41,235 nucleotides of DNA from Halogeometricum sp. S3BR5-2 (GCF_031624635.1 NZ_JAMQOQ010000012.1:1-41235); one strand, 5' to 3'. Numbered from the stretch's first letter, positions 1 through 7,449 are shown. Numbers and translations: made by a program. Notes: generated by a model not told the origin, from the letters alone.

Positions 1-79
1 GTTGTGTCGGCTTCTTTCCGTCCACGTTGTCGAGAGCGTCTTGCAATTCCTCGACGGAGATCTCGTCGAGATGATTCAC
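1..79 (-). CDS. Transposase N-terminus, IS630-like (partial, runs off the window)
   Basis: The minus strand from a GTG at 79 reads VNHLDEISVEELQDALDNVD then GKKPTQ and runs off the left edge. This opening (LDEISVEELQ..LDNV.GKKPTQR) resembles, from memory, the start of haloarchaeal IS630-type transposases, where a helix-turn-helix follows. Only 26 residues are visible, so neither the DDE catalytic region nor the far end of the element can be assessed. The GTG start is chosen because the recognisable motif begins right after it. No terminal inverted repeat could be defined in 80-173. Confidence 0.5.
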   Translation of the reverse strand, partial: MNHLDEISVEELQDALDNVDGKKPTQ

Positions 80-173
80 TAGCTACTGCAACTATCTCTG
101 AGTAAAAAGTTCTACCGGTTACTATAGAAGAACGCACCGACGGCGAACGTGGAGCCGGCCGAGTGACAGCCGA

Positions 174-380
174 TTAAGCCTTTACGTCGTAGCCAGCCTG
201 TTCGATTGCCGCGTTCACGTCGTCGTCTGAGACTCCATCCTCGAGGACTACGTCGACCGTGTCAGCGTCGTGATTGGCCTCGACCCGACTCACACCGTCG
301 AGGTTTCGCAGGGCGGTCTCCACGTTCTGTTCGCACCCGTTGCACGACATCCCGGTGACGGAAATCGTCTTTCGCTCCAT
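174..380 (-). CDS. Heavy-metal-binding HMA domain protein (CopZ-like copper chaperone)
   Basis: A 68-residue stand-alone HMA domain. The metal site is GMSCNGCE (Cys13 and Cys16), followed by the usual beta-alpha-beta-beta-alpha-beta pattern with a conserved hydrophobic core (VETALRNLDGV, VDVVLEDG, IEQAGYDV). Proteins of this family carry Cu(I) or a related soft metal in the cytoplasm and pass it to a P1B-type ATPase or a metal-sensing regulator. No ATPase gene is visible; the partner may lie outside the window. The gene is transcribed away from the gene at 513, so the two share an intergenic region of about 130 bases. The family call is firm; the actual metal is inferred. Confidence 0.92.
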   Translation of the reverse strand: MERKTISVTGMSCNGCEQNVETALRNLDGVSRVEANHDADTVDVVLEDGVSDDDVNAAIEQAGYDVKA

Positions 381-512
381 ACGGGCCTGTAAACACTCGC
401 GGGGAATGACCGTTACGGTAACCGTTGTATCGGTTTCATCTCTACTAGAGGTGAGGCGTTATCGTCCGGAGAGTTGTTTGTGTCGGCCCTAAAGAGGTGG
501 AGGCTCTTCGAG

Positions 513-728
513 ATGGGGACCACTGACGACAAAGAGAGTAACGAATTCCCTCCAGAGAAGCGTCTGGAAGCGCCGAACACACGCCTGATCAAGGCCGGTA
601 TCGCGACGATTCCGGATATGGAAACCCTCCAGGAGTGCGTTGCCTACGAGAACGCCCACCAGAATCGGACGCAGATCCTGCGCCGGCTCAAGTGGAAGGC
701 TGAAGAGCTGCGTGAGGACGAAGATTAA
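513..728 (+). CDS. Small haloarchaeal protein of unknown function
   Basis: 71 residues starting MGTTDDKESNE, very acidic at both ends, with a central predicted helix (NTRLIKAGIATIPDMETLQ) and a basic helix (RTQILRRLKWKAEELRE). The in-frame ATG at 513 is preferred over an upstream alternative start because the amino acid bias typical of halophilic proteins begins there. No cysteine cluster or membrane segment is present. I do not recognise a function, although short acidic proteins with this layout are common in haloarchaea. The gene is followed after 9 bases by the first copy of the TTAACCAACA palindrome. Confidence 0.7.
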   Translation: MGTTDDKESNEFPPEKRLEAPNTRLIKAGIATIPDMETLQECVAYENAHQNRTQILRRLKWKAEELREDED

Positions 729-737
729 GCCCTATTC

Positions 738-779
738 TTAACCAACAAGCTCCGCGTGAGTTCTCCTATTGTTGGTTAA
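738..779. repeat. TTAACCAACA palindrome, copy 1
   Basis: Perfect inverted repeat with 11-base arms (TTAACCAACAA at 738-748 and TTGTTGGTTAA at 769-779) around a 20-base spacer. It begins 9 bases after the stop of the preceding gene and lies well upstream of the histidine kinase gene. Further copies are at 6542, 9972 and 16496; arms are conserved, spacers are not. Confidence 0.9.
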
Positions 780-905
780 TCGGCTGTACCAGTACTGTTG
801 GAGCCTTATGAGTTGGACGCTAACTCTGGTGTCAACCGAGAGGAGGAATGCCTAGTGGCCGGAAGAAGCCCGGATATCCCCCTGAAAGAGGGCTGTTCCA
901 AACCG

Positions 906-915
906 TTATTTAATA
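906..915 (+). promoter_or_regulatory. TATA-like box for the histidine kinase gene
   Basis: TTATTTAATA is centred about 32 bases before the ATG at 943, the spacing expected for a leaderless haloarchaeal transcript. No Shine-Dalgarno sequence precedes the ATG. Inferred from composition and spacing only. Confidence 0.5.
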
Positions 916-942
916 CCCCGAGAACAACCCTTTATCTGGATA

Positions 943-2613
943 ATGAATCCCCTCCTTCTAGGTCACGTCATAATTTTCGCACTATCTGCGATTGCCTGCG
1001 TGGCGACTATTCCACAAGCACGGAAGATACAGCATCCGGAGACACGTGAAGGACTGATCGTCTTCCTCGGTTCCGTTGCTCTGTGGTCTGGAGGGTACAT
1101 TGGCTATCTTCTCGCACCGACGCGTGCCGGGAAACTCGCTTTCTATATATTTGGCTTCATCTTTGCGTTCGTCGCCGTTGGTGCCTGGCTCTACTTTTGT
1201 GCTGCATATACCGGTCGGCCACCTCGGCACGCCCCATTCCGAAACCTCATACTCGGGACGTTCCTCTTTTTCACCGCTCTCAAAGTCACGAATCCACTCC
1301 ACAATCTCTACTTTACGACGGAATGGGTCACAGAACCATTCCCGCACCTCGTGATCCATCACGAACTGCTCTACTGGATCGTCTTGGGGCTATCATATGC
1401 CGCCATCGCTGTCGGATTCTTCGTACTGATGGAGCGGTTCCATCATACTGGCAGTGACAGCCGTCCGCTCGTTGTGCTCGTTGGACTCTCAGGCCTCCCA
1501 GCTGTTGCAACGATTATTGGTGGTCAAGTCGACTGGCTGCTCCCATTAATGTATGAGCCTCCTGGCGTCGCCCTCTTCGCTGTTGGAACGCTCTTCTTCT
1601 ACAGACAGCGTTTTGAGGCAATTCGATTAACCGGAGAGTCAGATAAACCCGCAATCTTCCTCGACCAAGAAACCCGGATCCAGGATTATAATCAAGCGGC
1701 TCGCAAACTATTCCCAGCCCTTGAGGATTCCTTTGGCGAACCGCTTGAGGCTGTGAATACCGCACTCGCAGATCATCTCACCAAACAAGATATCCTAGCA
1801 GTTACGCAGGATGGTGAAACACGGTATTATGACGTGTCGAGCACGCCATTCTTAGCAGGAGAGGTGACGACCGGCCAATTAGTGACGGTTACCGACGTAA
1901 CTGAACGCGAGTCGTATCGACAGCGACTCGAAGAGAAAACCGAACAACTCGAGGCCCTAAATCGCGTGGTTCGGCACGACATCCGGAACGATATGACCGT
2001 GATTCTCGGATGGGCCGAGATCCTCAAAGACCATATCGATGAAGATGGGGAAGACGCTCTGGACCGAGTGTTACAGAAGTCCCAGCACGTAATTCAGTTC
2101 ACAGAGGTCGCACGTGAGTTCGTTGAATCACTCTCGGAAGAAGGAACAGCTGAATTAGAAGAAATCCAGCTTCAGCCACTTCTTGACGCTGAGCTCGCTG
2201 CAGTACGTGATTCGTTCTCGAACGCGCAGTTTCACGTATCGGGTGAACTCTGCGACGTATCGGTACAGGCAAACGAGATGCTTTCTTCGGTTTTCCGGAA
2301 TATCCTCGAGAATGCGGTCCGACACAACGACAAGGAGACCCCTGAGATCACCGTCTCCTGTGAAGAGAGTTCAGAGACTGTCCAGTACCGGATTGCAGAT
2401 AATGGACCTGGCATCCCTGACCAACAGAAAGAACAAATCTTCGGGAAAGGGGAGAAAGGATTGGACAGTCCAGGATCGGGGATTGGTCTATATCTCGTCC
2501 ATCTACTAACTGACCAATTCGGTGGTGACGTGTGGGTCGAAGACAACAACCCAACGGGGTCAGTCTTCGTCGTCGAACTGCCTATTCATAAACCGTCGAA
2601 CAAGGCGTCTTAG
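943..2613 (+). CDS. Sensor histidine kinase with 7TM N-terminal domain and PAS-like domain
   Basis: A 556-residue membrane sensor kinase. Residues 1-225 hold about seven hydrophobic segments of the kind found in the histidine-kinase 7TM sensory domain. Residues about 235-330 look like a PAS domain (DQETRIQDYNQAARKLF, then TGQLVTVTDVTERE), followed by a short coiled linker. The HisKA phosphoacceptor is His345 in VVRHDIRND. The ATPase domain has the N box from Asn453 (NILENAVRHND), the G1 box from Asp486 (DNGPGIP) and the G2 box from Gly511 (GSGIGLYLV), all intact. It should autophosphorylate on His345 in response to an unknown signal. No response regulator is adjacent, so it is an orphan kinase here. 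Start chosen at the ATG that begins the first hydrophobic segment. Confidence 0.93.
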   Translation: MNPLLLGHVIIFALSAIACVATIPQARKIQHPETREGLIVFLGSVALWSGGYIGYLLAPTRAGKLAFYIFGFIFAFVAVGAWLYFCAAYTGRPPRHAPFRNLILGTFLFFTALKVTNPLHNLYFTTEWVTEPFPHLVIHHELLYWIVLGLSYAAIAVGFFVLMERFHHTGSDSRPLVVLVGLSGLPAVATIIGGQVDWLLPLMYEPPGVALFAVGTLFFYRQRFEAIRLTGESDKPAIFLDQETRIQDYNQAARKLFPALEDSFGEPLEAVNTALADHLTKQDILAVTQDGETRYYDVSSTPFLAGEVTTGQLVTVTDVTERESYRQRLEEKTEQLEALNRVVRHDIRNDMTVILGWAEILKDHIDEDGEDALDRVLQKSQHVIQFTEVAREFVESLSEEGTAELEEIQLQPLLDAELAAVRDSFSNAQFHVSGELCDVSVQANEMLSSVFRNILENAVRHNDKETPEITVSCEESSETVQYRIADNGPGIPDQQKEQIFGKGEKGLDSPGSGIGLYLVHLLTDQFGGDVWVEDNNPTGSVFVVELPIHKPSNKAS

Positions 2614-2795
2614 TACTGAATTTCAGTATAACCTAGTCGTCGGCCCTCGCTTCGAAAAAGTGGAGGTAGCTGCCATCCGCCTTCCGAGAATTGCCCATCG
2701 AGCCGCGGTTCCGATCAATATCTGGAATAGAGTGAGTGCAGACATTCATATACCGAGCCGGGACCAAACTGAGTGACTCAATCCTCTCAGAAATC

Positions 2796-4013
2796 ATGGG
2801 TAAGAAGCTGTACTCAGACGATGAACTCCTCAATCGGCTCCAGAAGTTCGCTGAGGAACTCGGTCGTCCCCCGTCGCAGAGTGAGATGGACGATTCGGGG
2901 CCCCATGCTTCGAAGACGTACGGGAATCGGTTCGGGTCGTGGAAAAACGCACTTGAGGCTGCCGGACTTCAGACCGGAACGAACGATCCAAACGGACGAC
3001 CACCGACGCCCGAAGAGGACCTTCTTACTGATCTCAAATCAGTTGCCGACATCGTAGGGGGAACTCCGTCAGAGCGCGAATACGGTACTCATGGAGAGTA
3101 TTCGGTGAAGACATACTGCAAGCGATTTGGAGGGTGGAATTCAGCACTACAGGCGGCCGGTTTTGAACCGAATGTCAAAATGAACCTCTCCGAGAAGGCT
3201 CTCATTACTGCCTTACAGGGGTTCGCCGAGAAACTGGGTCGACCGCCCACGACAGATGAGATGGACCGGAGTGGCCCCTACACCTCGAATTCGTACAAGC
3301 GAGCGTTTGGAACCTGGAATCGTGCTCTTCGGCAGGCCGGGTTGGAAGTTCACTCCGTGTGGAATGTGAGCGGGGACGATCTGATATCCGAACTCAACAG
3401 TCTCGCCGAAGAGCTAGGTCATGTCCCTCGGAAGGGTGAGATGCAGAGCCAAGGGAAATGGAGTGCGGCAGTCTATCAGGAGCGATTCGGTTCGTGGAAT
3501 GAAGCTCTACGAGTTGCCGGTTTCGAGCCGAATAAGCGGTGGCGAATTCCACGGGAGGAGTTATTAGCCGAATTGCGGGCTGTTGCGAATGAGCTGGGCC
3601 ACCCACCGGCAACGACGGAAATGAACGAACACGGGAAGTTCACCATCGATCCGTATCAGCGTGAATTCGGAACATGGCGAACGGCCCTTCAAGCGGCCGA
3701 CCCGGACTATCTAGAAAACTACCGTCAGTCAGATACCGAGACAGTTCCGTTTGGCTCGAACTGGCCACAGATTCGTGAGGAAATCATCGCCCGTGATAAC
3801 GAGTCCTGTCTACGCTGCGGTATGGGCCGCGAAGCTCACCGCGAGAATTTCGGACGTGATCTTCCGGTTCACCACCGGATTCCTCGACGCCGGTTCTACG
3901 ACGACCCAGACCAGTCGGTCGACGATGCAGATGTCCCGAGTAACCTGTTGACTCTCTGTATCCCGTGCCATCGCCGCCTCGAGCGGTTGCCAGTCCAACC
4001 AGTGGTTGACTAA
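2796..4013 (+). CDS. HNH endonuclease with five homing-endonuclease-associated helical repeats
   Basis: A 405-residue protein. About residues 1-315 consist of five repeats of roughly 60 residues, each running L..L...A.ELG.PP...EM...G......Y...FGSW..AL..AGFE, the pattern of the homing endonuclease associated repeat, a small DNA-binding helical unit. The C-terminal 90 residues form an HNH nuclease: CLRCG, then VHHRIPRRRF, then NLLTLCIPCHRRLE, giving the paired zinc cysteines and the catalytic His. The start at 2796 (MGKKLYSDDEL) is chosen because it opens the first repeat; an upstream in-frame ATG would add 20 unlike residues. The repeats probably recognise an extended DNA site. It could be a free-standing homing endonuclease or a restriction-like nuclease; no intron, intein or methyltransferase is next to it. 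Confidence 0.87.
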   Translation: MGKKLYSDDELLNRLQKFAEELGRPPSQSEMDDSGPHASKTYGNRFGSWKNALEAAGLQTGTNDPNGRPPTPEEDLLTDLKSVADIVGGTPSEREYGTHGEYSVKTYCKRFGGWNSALQAAGFEPNVKMNLSEKALITALQGFAEKLGRPPTTDEMDRSGPYTSNSYKRAFGTWNRALRQAGLEVHSVWNVSGDDLISELNSLAEELGHVPRKGEMQSQGKWSAAVYQERFGSWNEALRVAGFEPNKRWRIPREELLAELRAVANELGHPPATTEMNEHGKFTIDPYQREFGTWRTALQAADPDYLENYRQSDTETVPFGSNWPQIREEIIARDNESCLRCGMGREAHRENFGRDLPVHHRIPRRRFYDDPDQSVDDADVPSNLLTLCIPCHRRLERLPVQPVVD

Positions 4014-4150
4014 CAAGCGGAGTTCTACGCTCAGTTCGAATCAAATCGCCGTCCAGCAGAGCGTCTACCTCCCGCCGGCGTGACGTAGGTGGAGTTCAAT
4101 TCTCTTCCCGATCTTCCCGAACCGACTGGTGAGCGAGGGTTTCTCAGTCC

Positions 4151-4492
4151 TTAGGCTATGAGAAGCCACGCAGCTCCGAACGCAAGCAGAGAGACGGTCA
4201 GATTGCCGAGCGCATTTAAAAATGCAGCTCTCTGTTCGCCCTGCTCCCAGAGGCTAACGGTCTGAAAACTAAACGACGAGAATGTCGTGAACGCCCCACA
4301 GAATCCGACACTCACCAAGAGGAGGATGTCGGAATCACTCACCCCGAAGATGACTGACCCGAGGATGAAGCTCCCGAGTGCGTTGACCACGAGAGTGGCC
4401 CACGGGAACGACGTGTTGTCGATCAGCTGTCCGACCATATAACGCAGTACTGCACCGACTGCTCCGCCAATACTGATGAGCAGGACCTCCAT
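4151..4492 (-). CDS. crcB: Fluoride ion exporter CrcB/Fluc, second subunit
   Basis: 113 residues with four hydrophobic segments. The family signature is present: GGAVGAVLRYMVG near the N-terminus, then PWATLVVNALGSFILG (the conserved Asn in the pore) and FCGAFTTFSSFSFQ (the Phe-box and TTFSS motif). Fluc channels are dual-topology membrane dimers that let cytoplasmic fluoride escape. Its ATG overlaps the TAA stop of the upstream crcB by one base (TAATG), so translation is probably coupled. Two different adjacent subunits suggest a heterodimeric channel, as known for paired crcB genes. Confidence 0.95.
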   Translation of the reverse strand: MEVLLISIGGAVGAVLRYMVGQLIDNTSFPWATLVVNALGSFILGSVIFGVSDSDILLLVSVGFCGAFTTFSSFSFQTVSLWEQGEQRAAFLNALGNLTVSLLAFGAAWLLIA

Positions 4493-4905
4493 TAGTCATC
4501 ACCCGGCGTCGGTGGCTGAATAGCGGTTTTAGACGTTTTGGCTACGATTTTTCGACTGACAAGGACTCCGCCAAATCCGGATGCGTAACTGGCAATAATG
4601 TATGGAACTGCGAGTTCCGGTGCGGTCAACGCAATGTCGGCCACGAACGTGCTGTAGGTGGTAAACGAAGCAAAGAAGCCCGTTCCGAAGACATAACGCA
4701 GCCGTTTCGTGAGGATCTCATCTGCTCGAGCATCGAAGAGGAGTAACCCAAGTCCGAAGCTCCCGAGAGTGTTGACGAGGAGTGTAACCAGGAGTGCGTC
4801 ACCCGCTGCTGCCCCGACAGCGTATCGAAGGTTCGCACCGACGATTCCACCAAGTGTAATCAATACGATCGCTTCCCCGTGCCGAATGAGTTGTCTCCGT
4901 AGCAT
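4492..4905 (-). CDS. crcB: Fluoride ion exporter CrcB/Fluc, first subunit
   Basis: 137 residues with four membrane segments. The signature runs ITLGGIVGANLRYAVG, then LLVTLLVNTLGSFGLG with the pore Asn, then GFFASFTTYSTFVAD, equivalent to the TTFSS motif with a Tyr/Ser substitution. It is the promoter-proximal gene of a two-gene operon with the crcB that starts at 4492. A fluoride riboswitch ends 14 bases before its ATG, which directly supports fluoride as the substrate and ligand-induced expression. The C-terminal tail (KTAIQPPTPGDD) is hydrophilic. Confidence 0.95.
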   Translation of the reverse strand: MLRRQLIRHGEAIVLITLGGIVGANLRYAVGAAAGDALLVTLLVNTLGSFGLGLLLFDARADEILTKRLRYVFGTGFFASFTTYSTFVADIALTAPELAVPYIIASYASGFGGVLVSRKIVAKTSKTAIQPPTPGDD

Positions 4906-4933
4906 CTGATGAGCCGAAAGTAGGAGTCATCAG
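4906..4933 (-). promoter_or_regulatory. Candidate expression-platform hairpin of the fluoride riboswitch
   Basis: On the mRNA, CUGAUGA (positions 4933-4927), which is part of the aptamer 3' strand, is a perfect 7-base complement of UCAUCAG (4912-4906), which directly abuts the AUG at 4905. The loop is 14 bases. The two folds are mutually exclusive: fluoride-bound aptamer keeps the first strand, freeing the start codon region. This predicts a translational ON switch. The pairing is seen in the sequence; the mechanism is inferred. Confidence 0.6.
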
Positions 4934-4973
4934 CCGTATCGGCGGTTGGGGAAGGCGGACTCCATCGCCCGTG
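4920..4973 (-). ncRNA. Fluoride riboswitch (crcB motif) aptamer
   Basis: On the minus strand the sequence reads GGGCGATGGAGTCCGCC, then an AACCGCC segment, then GGCTGATGACTCCTAC. This matches the crcB-motif consensus. The pairings are present: GGCG with CGCC closing the first hairpin; GGAGTC in its loop with GACTCC near the 3' end (the pseudoknot); and GCC-GATAC-GGC as the second hairpin. It sits 14 bases upstream of tandem crcB genes, the expected target. The motif is known from bacteria and archaea. Confidence 0.92.
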
Positions 4974-5000
4974 TTTCACTTCTATCTCCGGCGATCGGAC

Positions 5001-5008
5001 AAATAAAC
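5001..5008 (-). promoter_or_regulatory. TATA-like box for the riboswitch-crcB transcript
   Basis: The minus strand reads GTTTATTT about 28-35 bases before the riboswitch, which places the predicted transcript start near 4976, just ahead of the first aptamer base. This gives the leader needed for a riboswitch. Placement by spacing only. Confidence 0.5.
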
Positions 5009-5125
5009 GCACCGTTCTCCAGAATATTGAATGACCGCTGAAAACAGGATTTCGGCGTAAATCACCGTTGGGAGTTGACAGTAGAGGGCATCTGGTTCGA
5101 CTGTTTTTCGTGCCCCGGAGAGGGC

Positions 5126-5155
5126 GAGGGCTCCTTCGATAGCCCTCAGAGGTGA
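5126..5155 (+). promoter_or_regulatory. Leader hairpin and Shine-Dalgarno site before the GTG start at 5162
   Basis: GAGGGCT (5126-5132) and AGCCCTC (5141-5147) form a perfect 7-bp stem with an 8-base loop. It is followed directly by GAGGTGA (5149-5155), complementary to the 3' end of 16S rRNA and 6 bases before the GTG. A good Shine-Dalgarno site is unusual in this window and supports the GTG start; it implies a leadered transcript. The hairpin could modulate ribosome access. Confidence 0.55.
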
Positions 5156-5161
5156 CTTCCA

Positions 5162-5509
5162 GTGAGTCAACAACAGAGTCCCGACAACGTCTCGATCGAC
5201 GAGATCCCGGTCGATATCGACAACACGCAATCAGCGGTGATCGATCCCGCCGACGTCCCCGACGAAATCGAGTCCATCACCCGTGGGCTCGCCAGTGAGA
5301 AGCCGCCGACGAATCCGCTGGTAGTGCTGAAAGCGGCCCGGTGGTGGTACATCCACGGCAAGGGCGGCACGGATCCCGCCTTTCAGTGGGCCATCGAGTG
5401 GGCGCGTCACCTTGCGACCGACACGCCTGGCGATGTCGAGCGGTTTGACGAGTTCCTTGAGTACCTCGTCTCGGTTGGCTTTGCGGACGAACGCCACGAG
5501 CTCCGCTGA
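5162..5509 (+). CDS. Conserved-looking haloarchaeal protein of unknown function
   Basis: 115 residues from a GTG start with a good Shine-Dalgarno sequence. The N-terminal 45 residues are acidic and probably disordered (SIDEIPVDIDNTQSAVIDPA). The rest is helical and rich in Trp (LKAARWWYIHGKGGTDPAFQ, WAIEWARHLATD), ending with a compact segment (FDEFLEYLVSVGFADERHELR). No catalytic motif, cysteines or membrane segment. It lies 87 bases before the ArdC/IrrE-like gene in the same direction and may belong to the same plasmid-maintenance or anti-restriction set. Function unknown. Confidence 0.7.
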   Translation: MSQQQSPDNVSIDEIPVDIDNTQSAVIDPADVPDEIESITRGLASEKPPTNPLVVLKAARWWYIHGKGGTDPAFQWAIEWARHLATDTPGDVERFDEFLEYLVSVGFADERHELR

Positions 5510-5527
5510 CCGCCAGAGCGGTTTTTT
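5510..5527 (+). terminator. Short hairpin plus T-tract
   Basis: Immediately after the stop at 5507-5509, CCGC-CAGA-GCGG is followed by six T residues. The stem is only 4 bp, but archaeal termination depends mainly on the T-tract. A second inverted pair (CCCCTGAGGGG) follows within 20 bases. Confidence 0.4.
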
Positions 5528-5596
5528 GAACGCCCCTGAGGGGTGCGGCGCGGTCTGAGCAGACGCAGTTGCCGTGAACTTGATTCGGTGAACACA

Positions 5597-6523
5597 ATGG
5601 CTACGACCAGTGATTCGTGGGTCTCCTTCGACCAGACCGACACGCGATCCGACGAGATGAACAGTACGATCGAACAGTGGATCGACGACCTCGTCGCCGG
5701 CGTCGACGACGCGCAGGCCAGCGCGGAGTTCCAGGAGTGGCTTGACGTCCAGAGTCGCTTCCACGACTACTCGTATCGGAACACGCTCCTCATCAAGCGG
5801 CAGTGTCCCGAGGCCAGCCGGGTGGCGGGCTACCGGACGTGGCAGGAGGAGTTCGACCGCCACGTCACAGAGGGCGAGTCAGCCATCTGGATCTGGGCGC
5901 CGATCATCACCAAGCAGTGCCCGGAATGCGAGAACTCGCCGAGCTACCACGAGGAAAGCGACTGTGAGTACGATGAGACGCCGCCCGAGGAGTGGTCCGA
6001 GGGCCTGGTCGGGTTCAAGCCTGCGCCGGTGTTCGACGTCTCCCAGACCGAAGGCGAGCCGCTTCCCGACTTCGACACGGAAGCGACCGGGGACGCCGGC
6101 GACCTCGTCGAACAGTTGACTGTCGCCGCTGACGACCTCGGCGTGACGGTGCGGATCGTTCCAGCCGAGGAGTGGACCCACGGCGAGGCGAAGGGCATCT
6201 GCGAGCAGCTGAGCCTCGTCGACGTCCAGCCGCTCGTCGAGGTGCGTGATCGGGAGAACGAGGCCGACCTCGCGCGGACGCTAATTCACGAGTACGCCCA
6301 CGCTCTGCTCCACTTCGACATCGACGACGACACCGAGCGAGCGAAACGCGAAGTCGAGGCCGAGGCCGTCGCGTACGTCGTCGGGCGGTACTGTGGACTG
6401 GATACTAGCGGGTCGGCGTTCTACCTCGCTGCGTGGGAGTCGGACGATTCCGAGGTCGTTCGCGACCGACTCGGGCGGATCAGTCGGACGGCAGAGGAAC
6501 TCATCGACGTTCTCGAAGGCTGA
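5597..6523 (+). CDS. ArdC-like N-terminal domain fused to an ImmA/IrrE-type metallopeptidase
   Basis: A 308-residue protein. Residues about 30-110 resemble the ArdC N-terminal ssDNA-binding domain: FHDYSYRNTLLIKRQCPEA, then RVAGYRTWQ and GESAIWIWAPI. An insert with paired cysteines (KQCPEC, SDCEYD) may be a small zinc site. The C-terminal half carries HEYAHALLHFD, a zincin HExxH motif, with a downstream Glu cluster (EVEAEAVAYVVG) that fits the third ligand, as in ImmA/IrrE peptidases. ArdC proteins on plasmids protect incoming DNA from restriction; the peptidase partner may cleave a repressor. The ATG at 5597 is preferred to an upstream start that would add an Arg-rich stretch unlike haloarchaeal proteins. 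Domain order is seen; the role is inferred. Confidence 0.85.
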   Translation: MATTSDSWVSFDQTDTRSDEMNSTIEQWIDDLVAGVDDAQASAEFQEWLDVQSRFHDYSYRNTLLIKRQCPEASRVAGYRTWQEEFDRHVTEGESAIWIWAPIITKQCPECENSPSYHEESDCEYDETPPEEWSEGLVGFKPAPVFDVSQTEGEPLPDFDTEATGDAGDLVEQLTVAADDLGVTVRIVPAEEWTHGEAKGICEQLSLVDVQPLVEVRDRENEADLARTLIHEYAHALLHFDIDDDTERAKREVEAEAVAYVVGRYCGLDTSGSAFYLAAWESDDSEVVRDRLGRISRTAEELIDVLEG

Positions 6524-6541
6524 GCAGCTGACTTCGCGGGT

Positions 6542-6581
6542 TTAACCAACAGATTCGTCGGTCACTCACTTTGTTGGTTAA
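6542..6581. repeat. TTAACCAACA palindrome, copy 2
   Basis: TTAACCAACA at 6542-6551 and TGTTGGTTAA at 6572-6581, perfect 10-base arms around a 20-base spacer. It starts 18 bases after the stop of the ArdC/IrrE-like gene and ends 52 bases before the SWIM gene. Confidence 0.9.
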
Positions 6582-6633
6582 GTTTTTCAGCGCCCGCCGA
6601 AGGGCGGAGGCGCATCTCACCCTCCGTCAAACC

Positions 6634-7449
6634 ATGACTGATCGATATCTCACGGCAGTTCTCGAGGAAGCCGAGCGCGTCGCAGAGCAGCACAATCAAG
6701 TCGCGCAATCGGCGGACAACCAGGCCCACGAGTACCTCCGATACGCTGTCCTCCGACTCCTCGAAGGCGAGACCGGAGAACGACCTCACGCCTTGCAACT
6801 CGACGGGGTAACCGTCGGATACGGGAGCGACGAAGCGATGTTCGACAGCTGGAGTGACGCCGTCGAGTGGTGGGACCATATTCCGCCGCAAGAAGGGTGC
6901 ACTCGGTTCCGCATTTTCTATCCTGCCGAGTACGAGACGGTTCCTCGAACCATCGTCGACGCGATGGGAGCACTCGGCGCATGGCGCGTCTGGTCCGGTG
7001 ACGCTGCCGCCTGCGGGTCCTATGACCACCGAGACCGTCGCGAAGTCCACTACCTGTGGCGAGAGGGGCATCCGATCGAAGCCCGGCTGGTTGACCGGCT
7101 GCAGAGCCCTGACGCCGCTACGCCTGACGGGGGCCAGACAGGAGATATGCGTGATCGGATGGTCGTCGCAGAGTCTTCTTCTCAAAGCGACGATCTCGAT
7201 CCCCGAACGAGGCGAGCCGTCACCGAGGAAATGTCGATTTCGTTGCTCGAAAAAGGCGGTCGGTATGAGGTGCGATCCGGGTCGGGAAACCGATACGAAG
7301 TCGACGTCGTCAGTGAGTCGTGTTCCTGTCCCGACTGGCAGCAGCGAGCACCCGATGGAGGATGCAAGCATCTGCGGAGAGTCGATCTCGAGATCAAGCG
7401 CGGCAGTGTTCCACGGCCCGACGGGCGACTCCCAAAGACATCGATTTGA
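6634..7449 (+). CDS. SWIM zinc-finger protein
   Basis: A 271-residue protein. The C-terminal 65 residues contain a SWIM zinc finger: CSCPDW, then GGCKHLRRV, giving the CxC..CxH ligands, preceded by the usual beta strands (GRYEVRSGSGNRYEVDVV). SWIM fingers bind DNA or protein and occur with SNF2 helicases and MuDR transposases. Residues 1-190 have no domain I recognise; they include a helical N-terminus (LTAVLEEAERVAEQHNQVAQ) and a Trp-rich region (SWSDAVEWWDHIPPQEG). The ATG at 6634 is chosen over an upstream in-frame start that would overlap the palindrome. Likely a plasmid DNA-binding or regulatory protein; the specific function is unknown. Confidence 0.82.
   Translation: MTDRYLTAVLEEAERVAEQHNQVAQSADNQAHEYLRYAVLRLLEGETGERPHALQLDGVTVGYGSDEAMFDSWSDAVEWWDHIPPQEGCTRFRIFYPAEYETVPRTIVDAMGALGAWRVWSGDAAACGSYDHRDRREVHYLWREGHPIEARLVDRLQSPDAATPDGGQTGDMRDRMVVAESSSQSDDLDPRTRRAVTEEMSISLLEKGGRYEVRSGSGNRYEVDVVSESCSCPDWQQRAPDGGCKHLRRVDLEIKRGSVPRPDGRLPKTSI

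Noticed and set aside
738-779. A CRISPR array or tRNA explanation for the repeated palindromes
   Set aside because: The copies are thousands of bases apart without regular spacers, and no cloverleaf with a T-loop (GTTCGAAT) can be drawn.
798-1049. A small plus-strand open frame overlapping the start of the histidine kinase gene
   Set aside because: It overlaps the first 36 codons of the kinase in another frame and shows no conserved pattern; the TATA-like box and ATG favour the kinase.
5231-5863. A 210-codon minus-strand open frame across the genes at 5162 and 5597
   Set aside because: It spans two plus-strand genes and their gap; the plus-strand frames carry the acidic composition and, for the second, the HExxH motif.
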